Assembly (NCBI GenBank): GCA_902569105.1
Contig: CACFTE010000007.1
Coordinates: forward strand, 1 to 56,501
Direction: 5' to 3'
Length of the DNA stretch: 56,501 nucleotides
Origin: an uncultured Pelagibacteraceae bacterium
GTDB taxonomy: Bacteria > Pseudomonadota > Alphaproteobacteria > Pelagibacterales > Pelagibacteraceae
Shown: positions 11,534-22,048 of the stretch, in pieces
Layout: each line of letters begins with the position of its first letter
Position numbering within the stretch: the stretch's first letter is position 1
Position numbers and translations under genes: made by a program
The notes under the pieces: generated by a model
Told to the model about the DNA's origin: nothing
Databases searched by the model: none
Seen by the model: the letters and a program-made list of their open reading frames with translations, nothing else

Positions 11534-12705
11534 CGATCAACCTCACCAAAAACAATATCCATTGATCCCAATACAGCTGGAACATCTGCTAACATATGTC
11601 CCTTAATTAAATAATCCATCGCTTGCAAATGCGAAAATCCAGGTGCTCTGATTTTGCATTTATAGGGCTTATTAGACCCATCTGAAATTAAGTATACACC
11701 AAATTCACCCTTAGGTGCTTCTACAGCAGTATAAATTTGGTCCTTCTCAACTCTATATCCTTCTGTGAATAATTTAAAATGGTGTATCAAAGCCTCCATA
11801 GAGTTTTTTAGTTCCTTTTTTGGTGGTGGTGTGACTTTTGCATCTTGTGTTTTAACAGGACCCTTTGGTAATTTTACCAAACACTGGTTAATTATATTTA
11901 TACTTTCTCTCATTTCTTCTATTCTACACAAGTATCTATCGTAACAGTCACCATTTTTTCCAATGGGTATTTTAAATTCTAATTGCTCATAACAATCATA
12001 AGGTTGTGACTTTCTCAGATCCCAAGCTACACCTGATCCTCTTAACATTACTCCTGAAAAAGAATAATCTAGTGCATCTTGTTTAGATACAATGCCTATA
12101 TCAACATTTCTTTGTTTAAAAATTCTGTTATCTGTTAGTAGTGTTTCAAGATCATCAATAATTTTTGGAAAATCTTCACAAAATTTTACTATATCTTCAG
12201 TCAGACCTCTTGGTAAATCTTGATGAACACCACCAGGTCTAAAATAATTTGCATGTAATCTTGACCCAGAAACTCTTTCATAAAAACCCATCAATTTTTC
12301 TCTTTCTTCAAATCCCCATAAAGTTGGTGTTAATGCTCCAACGTCCATTGCTTGAGTTGTCACATTTAGTATGTGACTAAGAATTCTTCCAATTTCACAA
12401 AAAATTACTCTAATAAATTGCCCCCTTATTGGCACTTCTAATTTTAAAATTTTTTCTACCGCTAAAGCAAAGGCATGTTCTTGATTCATCGGAGCTACAT
12501 AATCTAGTCTATCAAAATAAGGTACTGCCTGTGCATAAGTTTTATGTTCAATTAATTTTTCAGTTCCTCTATGCAGCAAGCCGATGTGTGGATCGGCTTT
12601 CTCTACTACTTCTCCATCTAATTCTAATATCAGTCTAAGTACTCCATGTGCAGCAGGGTGCTGTGGACCAAAATTTAAATTTAATGTTTTTTTTTCTTTA
12701 CTCAT
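11530..12705 (-). CDS. nuoD: NADH-quinone oxidoreductase subunit D
   Basis: This 49 kDa-type subunit lines the quinone site next to cluster N2 (391 aa). Landmarks are [15 protein letters not shown] near residue 12 with the quinone-site histidine, [11 protein letters not shown] near residue 43, and a conserved C-terminus ending DIVFGEVDR. NuoC and NuoD are separate genes here, not fused as in enterobacteria, which fits alphaproteobacteria. It overlaps nuoC by 8 bases. Confidence 0.97.
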   Translation of the reverse strand: MSKEKKTLNLNFGPQHPAAHGVLRLILELDGEVVEKADPHIGLLHRGTEKLIEHKTYAQAVPYFDRLDYVAPMNQEHAFALAVEKILKLEVPIRGQFIRVIFCEIGRILSHILNVTTQAMDVGALTPTLWGFEEREKLMGFYERVSGSRLHANYFRPGGVHQDLPRGLTEDIVKFCEDFPKIIDDLETLLTDNRIFKQRNVDIGIVSKQDALDYSFSGVMLRGSGVAWDLRKSQPYDCYEQLEFKIPIGKNGDCYDRYLCRIEEMRESINIINQCLVKLPKGPVKTQDAKVTPPPKKELKNSMEALIHHFKLFTEGYRVEKDQIYTAVEAPKGEFGVYLISDGSNKPYKCKIRAPGFSHLQAMDYLIKGHMLADVPAVLGSMDIVFGEVDR

Positions 12706-13294
12706 TTAATTTTTCTATATCTTTGATATACCTTGTTCCTTCCCAAGGACTCTCATAATCAAAATCTCTGTAATTTTGTTCAAGTTTTACAGGTTCATAA
12801 ATCACTTTTTTTTCATTTTCACTGTATCTAACTTCATTATGACCAGTTAAAGGAAAATCTTTTCTAAGAGGAAAACCTTCAAAACTATAGTCTGTTAATA
12901 TTCTTCTTAAGTCTGGGTGGTCTTTAAATTTAATTCCATACATATCAAAAACTTCTCTTTCCATCCAATTTGCAGATGGAAAAATTTCAGTAACTGATGG
13001 GATTACTTCATTTTCATTAATTGAACAACTTAAAACAATTCTACTATTGAACTCATGACTAAGCAGCAGGTAAACTAATTTAAATCTTTTTTTTTCTTCT
13101 GGAAAATCTACAGCAGTAATATCGATTAGCTGTCTAAATTTTGTTGATGGATTATTTTTTAAAAAGACTAATACTTCTATAATATCTTCGCTATCTATAT
13201 TTAAATATAATTGATTATGTTTTATATTGCTTAATTTAATTTTAGTCGCAAGTTCAGAATTAATTTTTTTTTCTAAGTCAAAAAGGTCGCTCAT
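12698..13294 (-). CDS. nuoC: NADH-quinone oxidoreductase subunit C
   Basis: This 30 kDa-type peripheral subunit of complex I (198 aa) is structural and without cofactor. The family signature [19 protein letters not shown] is present near residues 110-130, followed by the [20 protein letters not shown] segment. It lies 4 bases downstream of nuoB and overlaps nuoD by 8 bases. Confidence 0.97.
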   Translation of the reverse strand: MSDLFDLEKKINSELATKIKLSNIKHNQLYLNIDSEDIIEVLVFLKNNPSTKFRQLIDITAVDFPEEKKRFKLVYLLLSHEFNSRIVLSCSINENEVIPSVTEIFPSANWMEREVFDMYGIKFKDHPDLRRILTDYSFEGFPLRKDFPLTGHNEVRYSENEKKVIYEPVKLEQNYRDFDYESPWEGTRYIKDIEKLNE

Positions 13295-13298
13295 GTGA

Positions 13299-13820
13299 TT
13301 ATCTTTCTATTGAACCTTTGTTTCTTATTTTTTTTTGCAATTGCATTATTCCATATAGCAAAGCTTCAGCAGATGGAGGGCATCCTGGGACATATACATC
13401 AACAGGTACAATTCTATCACAACCTCTAACAACAGAATATGAATAATGGTAATAACCACCACCATTTGCGCAACTACCCATAGAAATTACATATCTCGGC
13501 TCAGGCATTTGGTCATACACTTTTCTTAATGCAGGTGCCATCTTGTTGGTAAGTGTTCCTGCTACTATCATTACGTCAGATTGACGTGGCGAAGCTCTAG
13601 GTGCTGCTCCAAATCTTTCTAAGTCATATCTAGGCATAGAAGTCTGCATCATTTCTACTGCACAACAAGCTAAACCAAAAGTCATCCAATGAAGAGAACC
13701 TGTTCTAGCCCAGTTCACTAAGTTATCAAAGGATGTAGTGATAAAACCTTTTTCACCAAAATCTTTTGCTAATTCTTTAAATTCGTCTGGAATTTTTTTT
13801 TGTTTTTCCGCAAAGTTCAT
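13299..13820 (-). CDS. nuoB: NADH-quinone oxidoreductase subunit B (cluster N2)
   Basis: This PSST-type subunit carries the terminal [4Fe-4S] cluster N2 (173 aa). The adjacent-cysteine motif [11 protein letters not shown] is seen near residues 48-58, [20 protein letters not shown] near residue 115, and [16 protein letters not shown] near residue 145, giving the four ligands. It lies 3 bases downstream of nuoA. Confidence 0.98.
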   Translation of the reverse strand: MNFAEKQKKIPDEFKELAKDFGEKGFITTSFDNLVNWARTGSLHWMTFGLACCAVEMMQTSMPRYDLERFGAAPRASPRQSDVMIVAGTLTNKMAPALRKVYDQMPEPRYVISMGSCANGGGYYHYSYSVVRGCDRIVPVDVYVPGCPPSAEALLYGIMQLQKKIRNKGSIER

Positions 13821-13823
13821 TTT

Positions 13824-14201
13824 TTATTCCCAATCTAATGCCCCTTTTTTCCATTCGTATATAAATCCAACTGTTAATATAAATAAAAAAATCATCATTG
13901 ATATAAAACCAAATAATCCAATGTTCCCTAATGATATTGCCCATGGAAAAAGGAAAGCTATTTCAAGATCGAATATAATAAATAGTATAGCAACTAAATA
14001 AAACCTAACATCGAACTCCATTCGAGAGTCATCAAAAGCCTCAAAACCACATTCGTATGTAGATAATTTTTCTGGATCTGGGTTTTTTGGAGAAAATATA
14101 AAATTTACAAAAATAAACCCAATACTTAATATTAAAGCAATTACCAAAAATATTATTATCGACAAGTATTCATTTAAAAAGTCAAATAACATGTGGTTCA
14201 T
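13824..14201 (-). CDS. nuoA: NADH-quinone oxidoreductase subunit A
   Basis: This is the first gene of the nuo operon, a three-helix membrane subunit of 125 aa. The signature [20 protein letters not shown] is present near residues 49-68, followed by [20 protein letters not shown] with the intramembrane acidic residues. A 56-base spacer separates its start from the 3' end of tRNA-Asp, and no strong promoter is obvious there. The operon may be read from the tRNA promoter or from a weak local one. Confidence 0.97.
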   Translation of the reverse strand: MNHMLFDFLNEYLSIIIFLVIALILSIGFIFVNFIFSPKNPDPEKLSTYECGFEAFDDSRMEFDVRFYLVAILFIIFDLEIAFLFPWAISLGNIGLFGFISMMIFLFILTVGFIYEWKKGALDWE

Positions 14202-14257
14202 ATATATCAGTTTTGAGATAATAAAAGAAGAAGATAGGTCACAGAACGAGACAAAAA

Positions 14258-14334
14258 TGGCGGGAGTGACGGGACTCGAACCCGCGGCCTCCTGCGTGAC
14301 AGGCAGGCGCTCTAACCAACTGAGCTACACCCCC
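14258..14334 (-). tRNA. tRNA-Asp(GTC)
   Basis: The 77-nt cloverleaf begins GGGGGTGTAGCTCAGTTGG and has an anticodon loop CTGTCAC with anticodon GTC. The T arm is GGTTCGAGTCC, and the acceptor pairs GGGGGTG with CACTCCC (one G-U). The discriminator is G, as expected for Asp, and CCA is encoded. It lies between nuoA and tRNA-Val on the same strand; only 5 bases separate the two tRNAs. Confidence 0.97.
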
Positions 14335-14339
14335 ATTTT

Positions 14340-14415
14340 TGGTGGGCAGTAAAGGACTCGAACCTTTGACCCCCTCGGTGTAAACGAGATGCTCTACCAA
14401 CTGAGCTAACCGCCC
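14340..14415 (-). tRNA. tRNA-Val(TAC)
   Basis: The 76-nt cloverleaf begins GGGCGGTTAGCTCAGTTGG. The anticodon stem-loop CTCG-TTTACAC-CGAG gives anticodon TAC (valine). The T arm is AGGTTCGAGTCCT, the acceptor pairs with ACTGCCC, the discriminator is A and CCA is encoded. It sits 56 bases downstream of the lon stop codon and just upstream of tRNA-Asp, so the pair probably forms one precursor. Confidence 0.97.
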
Positions 14416-14471
14416 CAAAAAACTAAAGTTTTTTACACTAAGCTTGTAACAATGTAAATTATTATAAATAA

Positions 14472-16862
14472 TTAATTTGTTAAAATTTCCTTCGAAAGAT
14501 CGTCTTTTTTTGAATCACCCATATCTTGTACTTCGACCCACTCGACTCTTTTTAACTCTTTGGTGAGAGAAATCTTCAATACCTCATCAACATGTTTTAC
14601 AGGTGAAATTTTAATATCTTTTTTTACTTTTTCTGGAATGTCTGTTAAATCTTTCTCATTGTCTTTTGGTATTAGCACATGTTTTATTCCTGCTCTATGC
14701 GCTGCAAGTAATTTTTCTTTGAGACCTCCGATTGGAAGTACTTGACCAGTGATAGTAACCTCACCTGTCATTGCAATTTCTCTATTAACAGGATTATTTG
14801 TTATTGAAGATACTATTGAAGTAACCATTGCTACTCCAGCAGATGGACCATCTTTAGGTGTTGCACCTTCTGGTACATGAATATGAAAATCCTTTTTTTC
14901 AAATAATGGAGGTAAAATTCCGTACTCTAAACTTTTTGATCTCACAAATGATTTAGCAGCCTTTACCGACTCCTGCATTACATCTCCGAGTTTTCCTGTA
15001 ATTTGCATTCTTCCTTTTCCTGGCATATTTACTGTTTCAATTTTTAATATCTCTCCACCGAATTCCGTCCAAGCCAAGCCTGTCACAATGCCAACTTTAT
15101 TTTCATTTTCAACTTCACCATATTTAAACTTTTTGATTCCTAAAAAATCATTTATGTTTGTAGGGTTTACTGTTACTTGTGACTCTTCGCTATTTACAAC
15201 TTTTTTAACAACTTTTCGTGTAATTTTTGAAATTTCTCTTTCTAAATTTCTTACTCCTGACTCTCTTGTATATGATCTAATGATTTCCCTGATTGTTCCA
15301 TCTTTAAGATCTAATTCATTTTCTTTTACTCCGTTTTCCTTAATTTGTTTTGGTAAAAGATATTTGTTTGCGATACTAATTTTTTCATCTTCTGTGTAAC
15401 CAGGAATTCTAATTACCTCCATTCTATCAAGTAGTGGCGGAAGAATATTCAAGGTGTTTGCAGTAGTTACAAACATAACATCGGATAAATCATAATCTAC
15501 CTCCAGATAATGATCATTAAATGTAGTATTTTGTTCAGGATCTAAAGCCTCTAATAGTGCTGATGAAGGATCTCCCCTGTAATCATTTCCAACTTTATCT
15601 ATTTCATCTAAAAGAATTAAAGGATTTTTTGTTCCAGCTTTTTTCATCATTTGAATTATTTTGCCAGGCAAAGATCCAATATAAGTTCTTCTATGTCCAC
15701 GTATCTCAGCTTCGTCTCTAACACCTCCCAAAGACATTCTTACAAACTGTCTATTAGTAGCTCTTGCGATAGATTTTCCTAAAGATGTTTTACCAACACC
15801 TGGCGGACCAACTAAACAGAGAATTGGTCCTTTTATTTTTTCCATCCTTTTTTGTACTGCTAAAAATTCAATTATTCGTTCTTTAACTTTTTCTAATCCG
15901 AAATGATCTTCATCGAGTGTTTTAATTGCAGTATTAAGATTAATATCAACTTTATCTTTTTTAAACCACGGTAGATCTACCATCCAATCAAGATAATTTC
16001 TCACTACAGTTGCCTCAGCTGACATTGGACTCATATTCTTTAACTTTTTTAATTCTGACATACATTTTTTTTCAACTTCTTTCGGCATTTTTGCTTTTAG
16101 GATTGATTTTTTTAAATTTGTACTTTCGTCCTTGCCATCTTCAATTTCTCCAAGTTCTTTTTGAATAGCTTTTAACTGTTCGTTTAAATAGTACTCTCTT
16201 TGAGTTTTTTCCATTTGAGTTTTAACTCTTCCTCTAATTCTTTTCTCAACACCTATAATACTTGTTTCGTTTTCCATTACTTTAATAACTGAATCTAGTC
16301 TTTTTTTAACATTAAAAGTTTCAAAAATTTGCTGTTTCTCAGAAATTGTCATATTAAGGTGAGAAGCTATATGGTCAGCGATTGAAGATGGGTCTTTAAG
16401 GTCTTTTATATTATTTAATGTTTCAGATGTTATTTTTTTATTAATTGATGTTAATTTTTCTAATCTTCTTACAGCAACTGAAGATAAAGACAAAAGATCT
16501 TCTTCATTATTAATTTCATCTTTTTGAATTTCATAATCACATTTAATAAATTTTTCACTTTCTATAAAATCTAAAATTTTTACTCTTTTTACTCCTTCTA
16601 CCAAAACTTTTACTGTTCCATCAGGTAATTTTAATAATTGTAAAATTCTACTCTCACAGCCATAATTAAATACTTCATTTCTTTTGGGATCATCAGTTTC
16701 TGAGTTTTTTTGAGTAACCAGTAAGATTTTTTTTTCTGATGTCATTACATCATTGAGGGCATTAATAGATTTGTCTCTACCTACAAATAATGGAATAACC
16801 ATACTTGGAAATACAACAATATCTCTCAAAGGAAGTAGCGGAAGATTCATTTTAACGTTCAT
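14472..16862 (-). CDS. lon: ATP-dependent protease La (Lon)
   Basis: This is a cytoplasmic AAA+ serine protease degrading misfolded and regulatory proteins (796 aa, usual length). The N-terminal LAN substrate domain starts [13 protein letters not shown] (residues 7-19). Walker A GPPGVGKT is at residues 352-359 and Walker [10 protein letters not shown] at about 415-423. The protease Ser-Lys dyad is S674 in DGPSAGVAM and K717 in [14 protein letters not shown]. It lies 60 bases downstream of clpX. That spacer holds a minus-strand TATAAT at 16880-16885 but no convincing -35, so an own promoter is possible but unproven. Confidence 0.97.
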   Translation of the reverse strand: MNVKMNLPLLPLRDIVVFPSMVIPLFVGRDKSINALNDVMTSEKKILLVTQKNSETDDPKRNEVFNYGCESRILQLLKLPDGTVKVLVEGVKRVKILDFIESEKFIKCDYEIQKDEINNEEDLLSLSSVAVRRLEKLTSINKKITSETLNNIKDLKDPSSIADHIASHLNMTISEKQQIFETFNVKKRLDSVIKVMENETSIIGVEKRIRGRVKTQMEKTQREYYLNEQLKAIQKELGEIEDGKDESTNLKKSILKAKMPKEVEKKCMSELKKLKNMSPMSAEATVVRNYLDWMVDLPWFKKDKVDINLNTAIKTLDEDHFGLEKVKERIIEFLAVQKRMEKIKGPILCLVGPPGVGKTSLGKSIARATNRQFVRMSLGGVRDEAEIRGHRRTYIGSLPGKIIQMMKKAGTKNPLILLDEIDKVGNDYRGDPSSALLEALDPEQNTTFNDHYLEVDYDLSDVMFVTTANTLNILPPLLDRMEVIRIPGYTEDEKISIANKYLLPKQIKENGVKENELDLKDGTIREIIRSYTRESGVRNLEREISKITRKVVKKVVNSEESQVTVNPTNINDFLGIKKFKYGEVENENKVGIVTGLAWTEFGGEILKIETVNMPGKGRMQITGKLGDVMQESVKAAKSFVRSKSLEYGILPPLFEKKDFHIHVPEGATPKDGPSAGVAMVTSIVSSITNNPVNREIAMTGEVTITGQVLPIGGLKEKLLAAHRAGIKHVLIPKDNEKDLTDIPEKVKKDIKISPVKHVDEVLKISLTKELKRVEWVEVQDMGDSKKDDLSKEILTN

Positions 16863-16922
16863 AGACTTTAAATATGGATATTATATAAAATTTTGCAATA
16901 GTTAATTGAAATTTATTAAGTT

Positions 16923-18182
16923 TTAAGCTGCAGTTGTCTTGTCTGATTTTGCTTTGTTTTTTGAATGGACAACAATTGGTTCAGAAACTCCTTTAATAGC
17001 ACCTGTGTCAATAATAACCTCTTCTATGTCATTTTGACCAGGTAGATCGAACATAATTTTTAACAATGAGTTTTCTAAAATTGATCTAAGACCTCTAGCT
17101 CCTGTTTTTTTTGACATAGCTTTATTTGCAATTTCTTTTACAGACTCATCTTTAAATGTAAGTTTTACACCCTCAAGTTTAAACAATTCTTGATATTGCT
17201 TTATTAAAGAATTTTTTGGTTCCATCAAAATTTGTATCAAAGCTCTTTCATCTAAATCTTCAAGAGTTGCAATTATTGGAAGTCTGCCAACAAATTCTGG
17301 AATAAGTCCGTATTTTAATAAGTCCTCAGGCTCTAAACCTTTCATCCATTCACCAACTTTTTTTTCTTCAATTGATTTTACTTTTGCCCCAAATCCTATT
17401 GAAGATCCTTTATCCCTTTGAGATATAATTTTATCTAGACCAGCAAAAGCACCACCACATATAAATAATATGTTAGTCGTATCAACTTGTAAAAACTCTT
17501 GTTGTGGATGTTTTCTTCCACCTTGAGGTGGAACGCTAGCAATAGTTCCTTCCATAATTTTTAGTAAAGCTTGTTGTACCCCTTCTCCAGATACATCTCT
17601 AGTTATAGATGGATTTTCAGTTTTTCTACTTATTTTATCTACCTCATCTATGTAAACAATACCTCTTTGTGCTTTTTCTACGTTATAATCAGCTGCTTGT
17701 AACAACTTAAGAATTATATTTTCAACATCTTCTCCAACATAACCTGCTTCTGTAAGAGTAGTTGCATCTGCCATAGTAAATGGCACATCTAAAATTCTTG
17801 CTAAAGTTTGAGCTAACAAGGTTTTTCCACAACCAGTTGGTCCAACTAACAAAATATTTGATTTAGATAATTCAACATTTTTAGAAGTTTTGTTTTCATA
17901 ATTTAGTCTTTTATAGTGATTGTGAACGGCAACTGATAAAACTTTTTTTGCATGACTCTGGCCTATAACATAATCATCTAGAACTTTACAAATTTCTTTT
18001 GGTGAAGGAAGTCCATCTTGATGTTTGACAAGATTTTCTTTTCCCTCTTCTTTTATAATATCCATGCAAAGTTCAACACACTCATCGCAAATAAAAACTG
18101 TTGGACCAGCAATTAATTTTCTTACTTCATGCTGGCTTTTGCCGCAAAAAGAACAGTAAAGTATATTTTTGTTAGTGCTCAT
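16923..18182 (-). CDS. clpX: ATP-dependent Clp protease ATP-binding subunit ClpX
   Basis: This is an AAA+ unfoldase that feeds substrates to ClpP (419 aa). The N-terminal zinc-binding domain has C10, C13, C32 and C35. Walker A GPTGCGKT is at residues 114-121 and Walker B IDEVDK near residues 178-183. The sensor-2 region [10 protein letters not shown] and the ClpP-docking IGF-type loop (GSSIGFGAK) are present. It is 89 bases downstream of clpP on the same strand. That gap contains CTTGAT followed by AT-rich sequence, which could be a weak heat-shock type promoter, but I am not sure. Confidence 0.97.
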   Translation of the reverse strand: MSTNKNILYCSFCGKSQHEVRKLIAGPTVFICDECVELCMDIIKEEGKENLVKHQDGLPSPKEICKVLDDYVIGQSHAKKVLSVAVHNHYKRLNYENKTSKNVELSKSNILLVGPTGCGKTLLAQTLARILDVPFTMADATTLTEAGYVGEDVENIILKLLQAADYNVEKAQRGIVYIDEVDKISRKTENPSITRDVSGEGVQQALLKIMEGTIASVPPQGGRKHPQQEFLQVDTTNILFICGGAFAGLDKIISQRDKGSSIGFGAKVKSIEEKKVGEWMKGLEPEDLLKYGLIPEFVGRLPIIATLEDLDERALIQILMEPKNSLIKQYQELFKLEGVKLTFKDESVKEIANKAMSKKTGARGLRSILENSLLKIMFDLPGQNDIEEVIIDTGAIKGVSEPIVVHSKNKAKSDKTTAA

Positions 18183-18271
18183 ATTTTTAAACGAATCAAT
18201 AATGCTACTTTATTACATATTTATATATCTTATCAAGTGGAGGTTGTTTATTAACTATATATAGATATCAA

Positions 18272-18877
18272 TTATCTCTTGGATACTACTTTATCTATTA
18301 GGCCAAATTCTTTTGCCGCATCTGGAGTCATAAAATTATCTCTCTCTAAAGCAGTTTTGATTTGTTCAACGGATTTGCCAGTATGATTGGAATAAATTTC
18401 ATTTAATCTTTTTTTTAGAGACAGCACCTCGTTTGCATGAATTTCTATATCTGTTGCTTGGCCTTGGTAACCTGCAGAAGGTTGATGAACCATAATTCTA
18501 GAATTGGGCAAAGAAAATCTTTTACCTTTTGTGCCTGCAGCTAATAAAAATGATCCCATGCTAGCTGCTTGACCAATACATAAAGTTGATACGTCTGGCT
18601 TTATAAATTGCATGGTATCATATATCCCTAAACCTGAAGTAACTAAACCACCTGGACTATTAATATATAGAAAGATATCTTTTTTTGGGTCTTCAGATTC
18701 TAAAAACAATAATTGTGCTGTAACTAGTGATGCAACATGATCATTTATTGGTCCAACTACAAAAACAATTCTCTCTTTTAACAGTCTTGAATAAATATCA
18801 AATGCTCTTTCACCTCTGCTAGTTTGTTCAACTACCATTGGTATTAATGCATTCATTTGTTCAAATATTTTTGTCAT
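18272..18877 (-). CDS. clpP: ATP-dependent Clp protease proteolytic subunit ClpP
   Basis: This is a serine peptidase forming the tetradecameric Clp core (201 aa). The catalytic triad is visible: S106 in [10 protein letters not shown]131 in MVHQPSAG and D180 in the LERDNFMTP segment. The N-terminal axial-loop segment [20 protein letters not shown] is typical. It lies 36 bases downstream of tig and is followed by clpX and lon, the standard proteostasis order. Confidence 0.98.
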   Translation of the reverse strand: MTKIFEQMNALIPMVVEQTSRGERAFDIYSRLLKERIVFVVGPINDHVASLVTAQLLFLESEDPKKDIFLYINSPGGLVTSGLGIYDTMQFIKPDVSTLCIGQAASMGSFLLAAGTKGKRFSLPNSRIMVHQPSAGYQGQATDIEIHANEVLSLKKRLNEIYSNHTGKSVEQIKTALERDNFMTPDAAKEFGLIDKVVSKR

Positions 18878-18913
18878 GTTTAAGCGAATCGATAACTTTT
18901 ATACAACTAACAA

Positions 18914-20335
18914 TTACTTTTTGCTAACTTTTTTTGTTTTTTTAGTGGTTGTTTTTTTAACTGATGTTGTTTTTTTACTTTTTGAAGGGGGTTTTGTATC
19001 TTTCGGTATTGATGTTGTTTTATTGGATGAAGCAATCAATGATTTTTCATTTTCTGCTTTTAGTAATTTTTCAGCTTCTTCTTTTGTAATTTCTTTTAAA
19101 TTTGCCTTACCTTGTTTCTTAATTTCTTTAATTATTTTTTCTTCATAAAGAGAACCTCTTAAACTTGCTATAGCACTTGGGTTTTTTTCATAATATTCTT
19201 TTACAATTTTTTCTTGTCCAGGCATCATCTGAAATTGTTTTTGTATTTCTAAGTTTAATTCTTGTTCAGTGACTTTGACATTATTTTTTTGTCCAAATTC
19301 ATTTAAAATTAAACCAGTTTTAATTCTTTTTTTTGCTTTTGCTTCTAACTCTTTTTTATTTTTTTTGATCTCTTCTTCTTTCATGCCATGAGAAATGACA
19401 CTCAATTCTTGATCCACAAGTTCCTGTGGAACTTCGTCAATTTTAATTTTATCTATTTGATCAAGGATCTGAGATTTTGTTAAGACGTCGAGTGAATTTT
19501 TGTATTCATCGTTTATTTGTTTAGAGATTAACTCCTTTAAACCAATTAAATCTTTTGCACCTAAGTTTTTTGCAAAATCATCATTTACTTCGACAGGATG
19601 ATTTATTTTAATACTTTTAATGACACATTCAAAAATTGCTTTTTTATTAGCAATATCTTTTTCTGGAAAATTTTCAGGAAGGATAACTTCAACTTTTTTA
19701 TTATCATTTTTCTTTAATCCAATAAGCTGATCATCAAAACCTTTTATAAATAAATCTTTTCCTAAAATTAACTGAGTATCCTTGCCTTCACTTCCCTTAA
19801 ACTCTTTGCCGTTTGATGTAGCTTTATAATCAAACACAACTAAATCATTTTTATTTGATTTGTGATTATCCTTAGCATCTTTAAAATTATTTTGTGATTT
19901 GGCAATTTGATTTATTCTTTCCTCAGTAAATTTTTTATCAATTTTTACTTTATAATCATCAAACTTAATTTCTTGAAGTTTTTTTGTATCAATTTTAGGA
20001 AGCTCTGTAACTGACATTACATATTCAAGGTCCTTACCCTCTCCATATTTCTTTAAATCGATTTTTGGCTGTGTCGCGGGTCTTATTTTATTTTCTTCTA
20101 ATGCTTTAGTTGAGGTATCTTTCAAAACTTTATCAAGGACTTCTCCCATTATAGCATCCCCAAATTGTCTCTTTAAAATTTCTTTGGGAGCTTTTCCAGG
20201 TCTGAAACCTTTGAGGGTATAATTTTTTCTTATTTCCTCATATCTTTCTTCTAAATAATTATCCATTGTCTTTTTGTCGACAATCACTTTTATATCTTTT
20301 CCAAGACCTTTTTTATTTTCTATTGTAACTTTCAT
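18914..20335 (-). CDS. tig: Trigger factor
   Basis: This is a ribosome-associated chaperone and peptidyl-prolyl isomerase (473 aa). The N-terminal ribosome-binding domain carries a GFRPGKAPKEILKRQFG signature near residues 45-61. A central FKBP-type domain follows, with DLVVFDYKATSNGKEFKG and GLKKNDNKKVEVILPENF, and then a long helical C-terminal domain. The C-terminal 40 residues are an unusually Lys/Thr/Ser-rich tail (KTTSVKKTTTKKTKKVSKK). I chose the ATG at 20335; the same frame stays open upstream, but that extension reads through tRNA-Leu. Only 8 bases separate the tRNA CCA end from this ATG and no Shine-Dalgarno sequence fits there. Confidence 0.95.
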   Translation of the reverse strand: MKVTIENKKGLGKDIKVIVDKKTMDNYLEERYEEIRKNYTLKGFRPGKAPKEILKRQFGDAIMGEVLDKVLKDTSTKALEENKIRPATQPKIDLKKYGEGKDLEYVMSVTELPKIDTKKLQEIKFDDYKVKIDKKFTEERINQIAKSQNNFKDAKDNHKSNKNDLVVFDYKATSNGKEFKGSEGKDTQLILGKDLFIKGFDDQLIGLKKNDNKKVEVILPENFPEKDIANKKAIFECVIKSIKINHPVEVNDDFAKNLGAKDLIGLKELISKQINDEYKNSLDVLTKSQILDQIDKIKIDEVPQELVDQELSVISHGMKEEEIKKNKKELEAKAKKRIKTGLILNEFGQKNNVKVTEQELNLEIQKQFQMMPGQEKIVKEYYEKNPSAIASLRGSLYEEKIIKEIKKQGKANLKEITKEEAEKLLKAENEKSLIASSNKTTSIPKDTKPPSKSKKTTSVKKTTTKKTKKVSKK

Positions 20336-20343
20336 ATTCTGTT

Positions 20344-20428
20344 TGGTAGGGCGAAAAGGACTCGAACCTTCACCGATTGCTCGACTGGTTCCTAAGACCA
20401 GCGCGTCTACCAATTCCGCCATCGCCCC
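20344..20428 (-). tRNA. tRNA-Leu(TAG)
   Basis: This is an 85-nt class II tRNA with a long variable arm. It begins GGGGCGATGGCGGAATTGG. The anticodon stem-loop CTGGT-CTTAGGA-ACCAG gives anticodon TAG (leucine, CUN codons). The T arm GGTTCGAGTCC is present, the acceptor pairs GGGGCGA with TCGCCCT, the discriminator is A and CCA is encoded. It is followed after 8 bases by the trigger factor ATG, so tRNA and tig must share a transcript. Confidence 0.97.
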
Positions 20429-20444
20429 AGTTTTAATAAGCTGT

Positions 20445-20473
20445 CTTATATATTATTGAAGTTATTTGTCCAA
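20445..20473 (-). promoter_or_regulatory. Sigma-70-type promoter for tRNA-Leu and tig
   Basis: On the minus strand TTGGAC (20473-20468) and TATAAG (20450-20445) are separated by exactly 17 bases. Initiation would fall about 6-10 bases downstream, close to the tRNA 5' end at 20428. It is the best-spaced promoter I found in the window and probably drives tRNA-Leu and tig, possibly clpP as well. Confidence 0.6.
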
Positions 20474-20512
20474 TTAGAATAATAGTGTAAATATAGTATA
20501 AAAATTAAAAAA

Positions 20513-20761
20513 ATGACAGTTTCACCTTGCATTAGTATTTGTAGAACAGATCCGATTACTGGTTATTGTTATGGCTGTGGAAGAAGTAGTGAAGATAAGA
20601 TTAAATGGAAAGATCCAAATACATCTGACGAGTGGAAGATGAGTAATCTTAAAACTATAAGATCTAGAATGACAGGTTGGCAGTTAGAAAGTTTTAATGA
20701 GTCTTACGAACATAAATTAAATAATGGAACTTCATTATTTAAAAAGGCAAATCAGAAATAA
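20513..20761 (+). CDS. DUF1289-family small cysteine-rich protein
   Basis: An 82 aa protein with the DUF1289 pattern SPCISICRTD followed by GYCYGCGRSSEDKIKW (residues 4-33), four cysteines in a CxxxC...CxxC array that probably bind a metal. The family is common in proteobacteria and its function is not established. The gene is divergent from tRNA-Leu across an 82-base gap and is followed one base after its stop by a small membrane protein gene. The second half is basic and probably helical. Confidence 0.85.
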   Translation: MTVSPCISICRTDPITGYCYGCGRSSEDKIKWKDPNTSDEWKMSNLKTIRSRMTGWQLESFNESYEHKLNNGTSLFKKANQK

Positions 20762-20762
20762 T

Positions 20763-20930
20763 ATGAGTAAAACAACTATAGCAATTATTATTTATGTTTT
20801 AGGCTTAATTTTTGGAGCCTTAGTATTGGATTTATGGAGCGCTGAAACAAGTCCCAAGGCCCTTCTTGGAATGATTTGGACAGCTTTATTTCTTATAGCT
20901 CTATATTTTGTAGAATTCAAAAACGAATAG
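20763..20930 (+). CDS. Small two-helix membrane protein, function unknown
   Basis: A 55 aa protein starting MSKTTIAIIIYVLG, with hydrophobic segments at about residues 4-22 and 31-48 joined by a short polar loop (WSAETSPKAL). I do not recognise a family. The frame is open further upstream inside the DUF1289 gene, but the ATG at 20763, one base after the previous stop, is the natural coupled start. Its close spacing suggests co-transcription with the DUF1289 gene. Confidence 0.65.
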   Translation: MSKTTIAIIIYVLGLIFGALVLDLWSAETSPKALLGMIWTALFLIALYFVEFKNE

Positions 20931-21013
20931 CTAATAAATTAAAGCAGTATAACTTTAAAATTTTCAAATTTATCAGTTGAATAATAATAAATTCGATTAT
21001 AGTTTGCGAACTC

Positions 21014-22048
21014 GTGAGAATTGAAGAAGAACTTAAACTGGATTATTCTGACGTATTATTTAGGCCTAAAAGAAGTACTTTATCGAGCCGAAAAGACGTA
21101 GATCTTAATAGAACCTATAAATTCAAATATAGCAGAAATGAATGGTCAGGAATACCGATTATGGCTGCAAATATGGATGGAGTTGGAGAGTTAGGCATAG
21201 CTGACTCATTATCTGCAAATGAGATGATTACATGTTTAACAAAACAACATGATGTTAAAAAGTTATCAAAATACAAAAATTTAAAAAAAAATTATAAAAA
21301 TATTGCATTAAGTATTGGTATAAAAAAAGAGGATTTTGATAATTTAGATAAGATTTTAAAAGAGTATAGTTTTTTTAAATTTATTTGTATTGATGTTGCT
21401 AACGGATACTCAGAGCACTTTAGTAGTTTTCTAAAAAAAGTTAGGGATAAATATCCAACAAAAACGCTTATAGCAGGAAATGTTGTTACAGCTGATATGA
21501 CACAAGAATTAATACTAAGTGGTGCTGACATTGTTAAAGTTGGTATTGGACCTGGAAGTGTTTGTACTACAAGAATTCAAACAGGGGTTGGTTATCCACA
21601 ATTAAGCGCTGTCATAGAGTGTGCTGATGCTGCTCACGGTTTAGGTGCACATATTATTGCTGATGGAGGTTGCACATGTCCTGGTGATGTTGCAAAAGCT
21701 TTTGGTGGAGGTGCAGATTTTGTGATGTTGGGAGGAATGTTTGCTGGACATGACGAGGGAAGTGGAAAGGTAGTTAAATCAAATGGATCAAAATATATTG
21801 AATTTTATGGTTCAAGTTCTGATACAGCAAATAAAAAACATTATGGTGGCTTATCAAGTTACAGAAGTAGCGAGGGTAGAACTGTGAGAGTTAAATACAG
21901 AGGAAAAATTAAAGACACAATATTAAATATTCTTGGAGGATTAAGAAGCAGCTGTACATATGTTGGAGCGCCCTCTCTTAAACAATTAAGCAAATGTACA
22001 ACATTTGTAAGAGTTACAAAACAATTTAACGATACTTTTGTTAAATAA
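21014..22048 (+). CDS. guaC: GMP reductase
   Basis: This enzyme converts GMP to IMP with NADPH, allowing guanine nucleotides to be recycled to adenine nucleotides. The 344 aa sequence follows the enterobacterial GuaC pattern throughout. It opens MRIEEELKLDYSDVLFRPKR, has the catalytic cysteine loop GIGPGSVCTTRIQTGVGYPQ near residue 180, GGADFVMLGGMFAGH near residue 230, and DILGG-type C-terminal LGGLRSSCTYVGA. There is no CBS domain, which separates it from IMP dehydrogenase. The start is GTG. The stop codon ends one base before the convergent gene's stop, leaving no terminator space. Confidence 0.95.
   Translation: MRIEEELKLDYSDVLFRPKRSTLSSRKDVDLNRTYKFKYSRNEWSGIPIMAANMDGVGELGIADSLSANEMITCLTKQHDVKKLSKYKNLKKNYKNIALSIGIKKEDFDNLDKILKEYSFFKFICIDVANGYSEHFSSFLKKVRDKYPTKTLIAGNVVTADMTQELILSGADIVKVGIGPGSVCTTRIQTGVGYPQLSAVIECADAAHGLGAHIIADGGCTCPGDVAKAFGGGADFVMLGGMFAGHDEGSGKVVKSNGSKYIEFYGSSSDTANKKHYGGLSSYRSSEGRTVRVKYRGKIKDTILNILGGLRSSCTYVGAPSLKQLSKCTTFVRVTKQFNDTFVK

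Noticed and set aside
14202-14257. Strong promoter for the nuo operon between tRNA-Asp and nuoA
   Set aside because: TTGTCT is present on the minus strand, but no -10 hexamer lies at acceptable spacing.
20336-20422. In-frame N-terminal extension of trigger factor by 29 codons
   Set aside because: The extension is the sequence of tRNA-Leu read as protein; the family start is the ATG at 20335.
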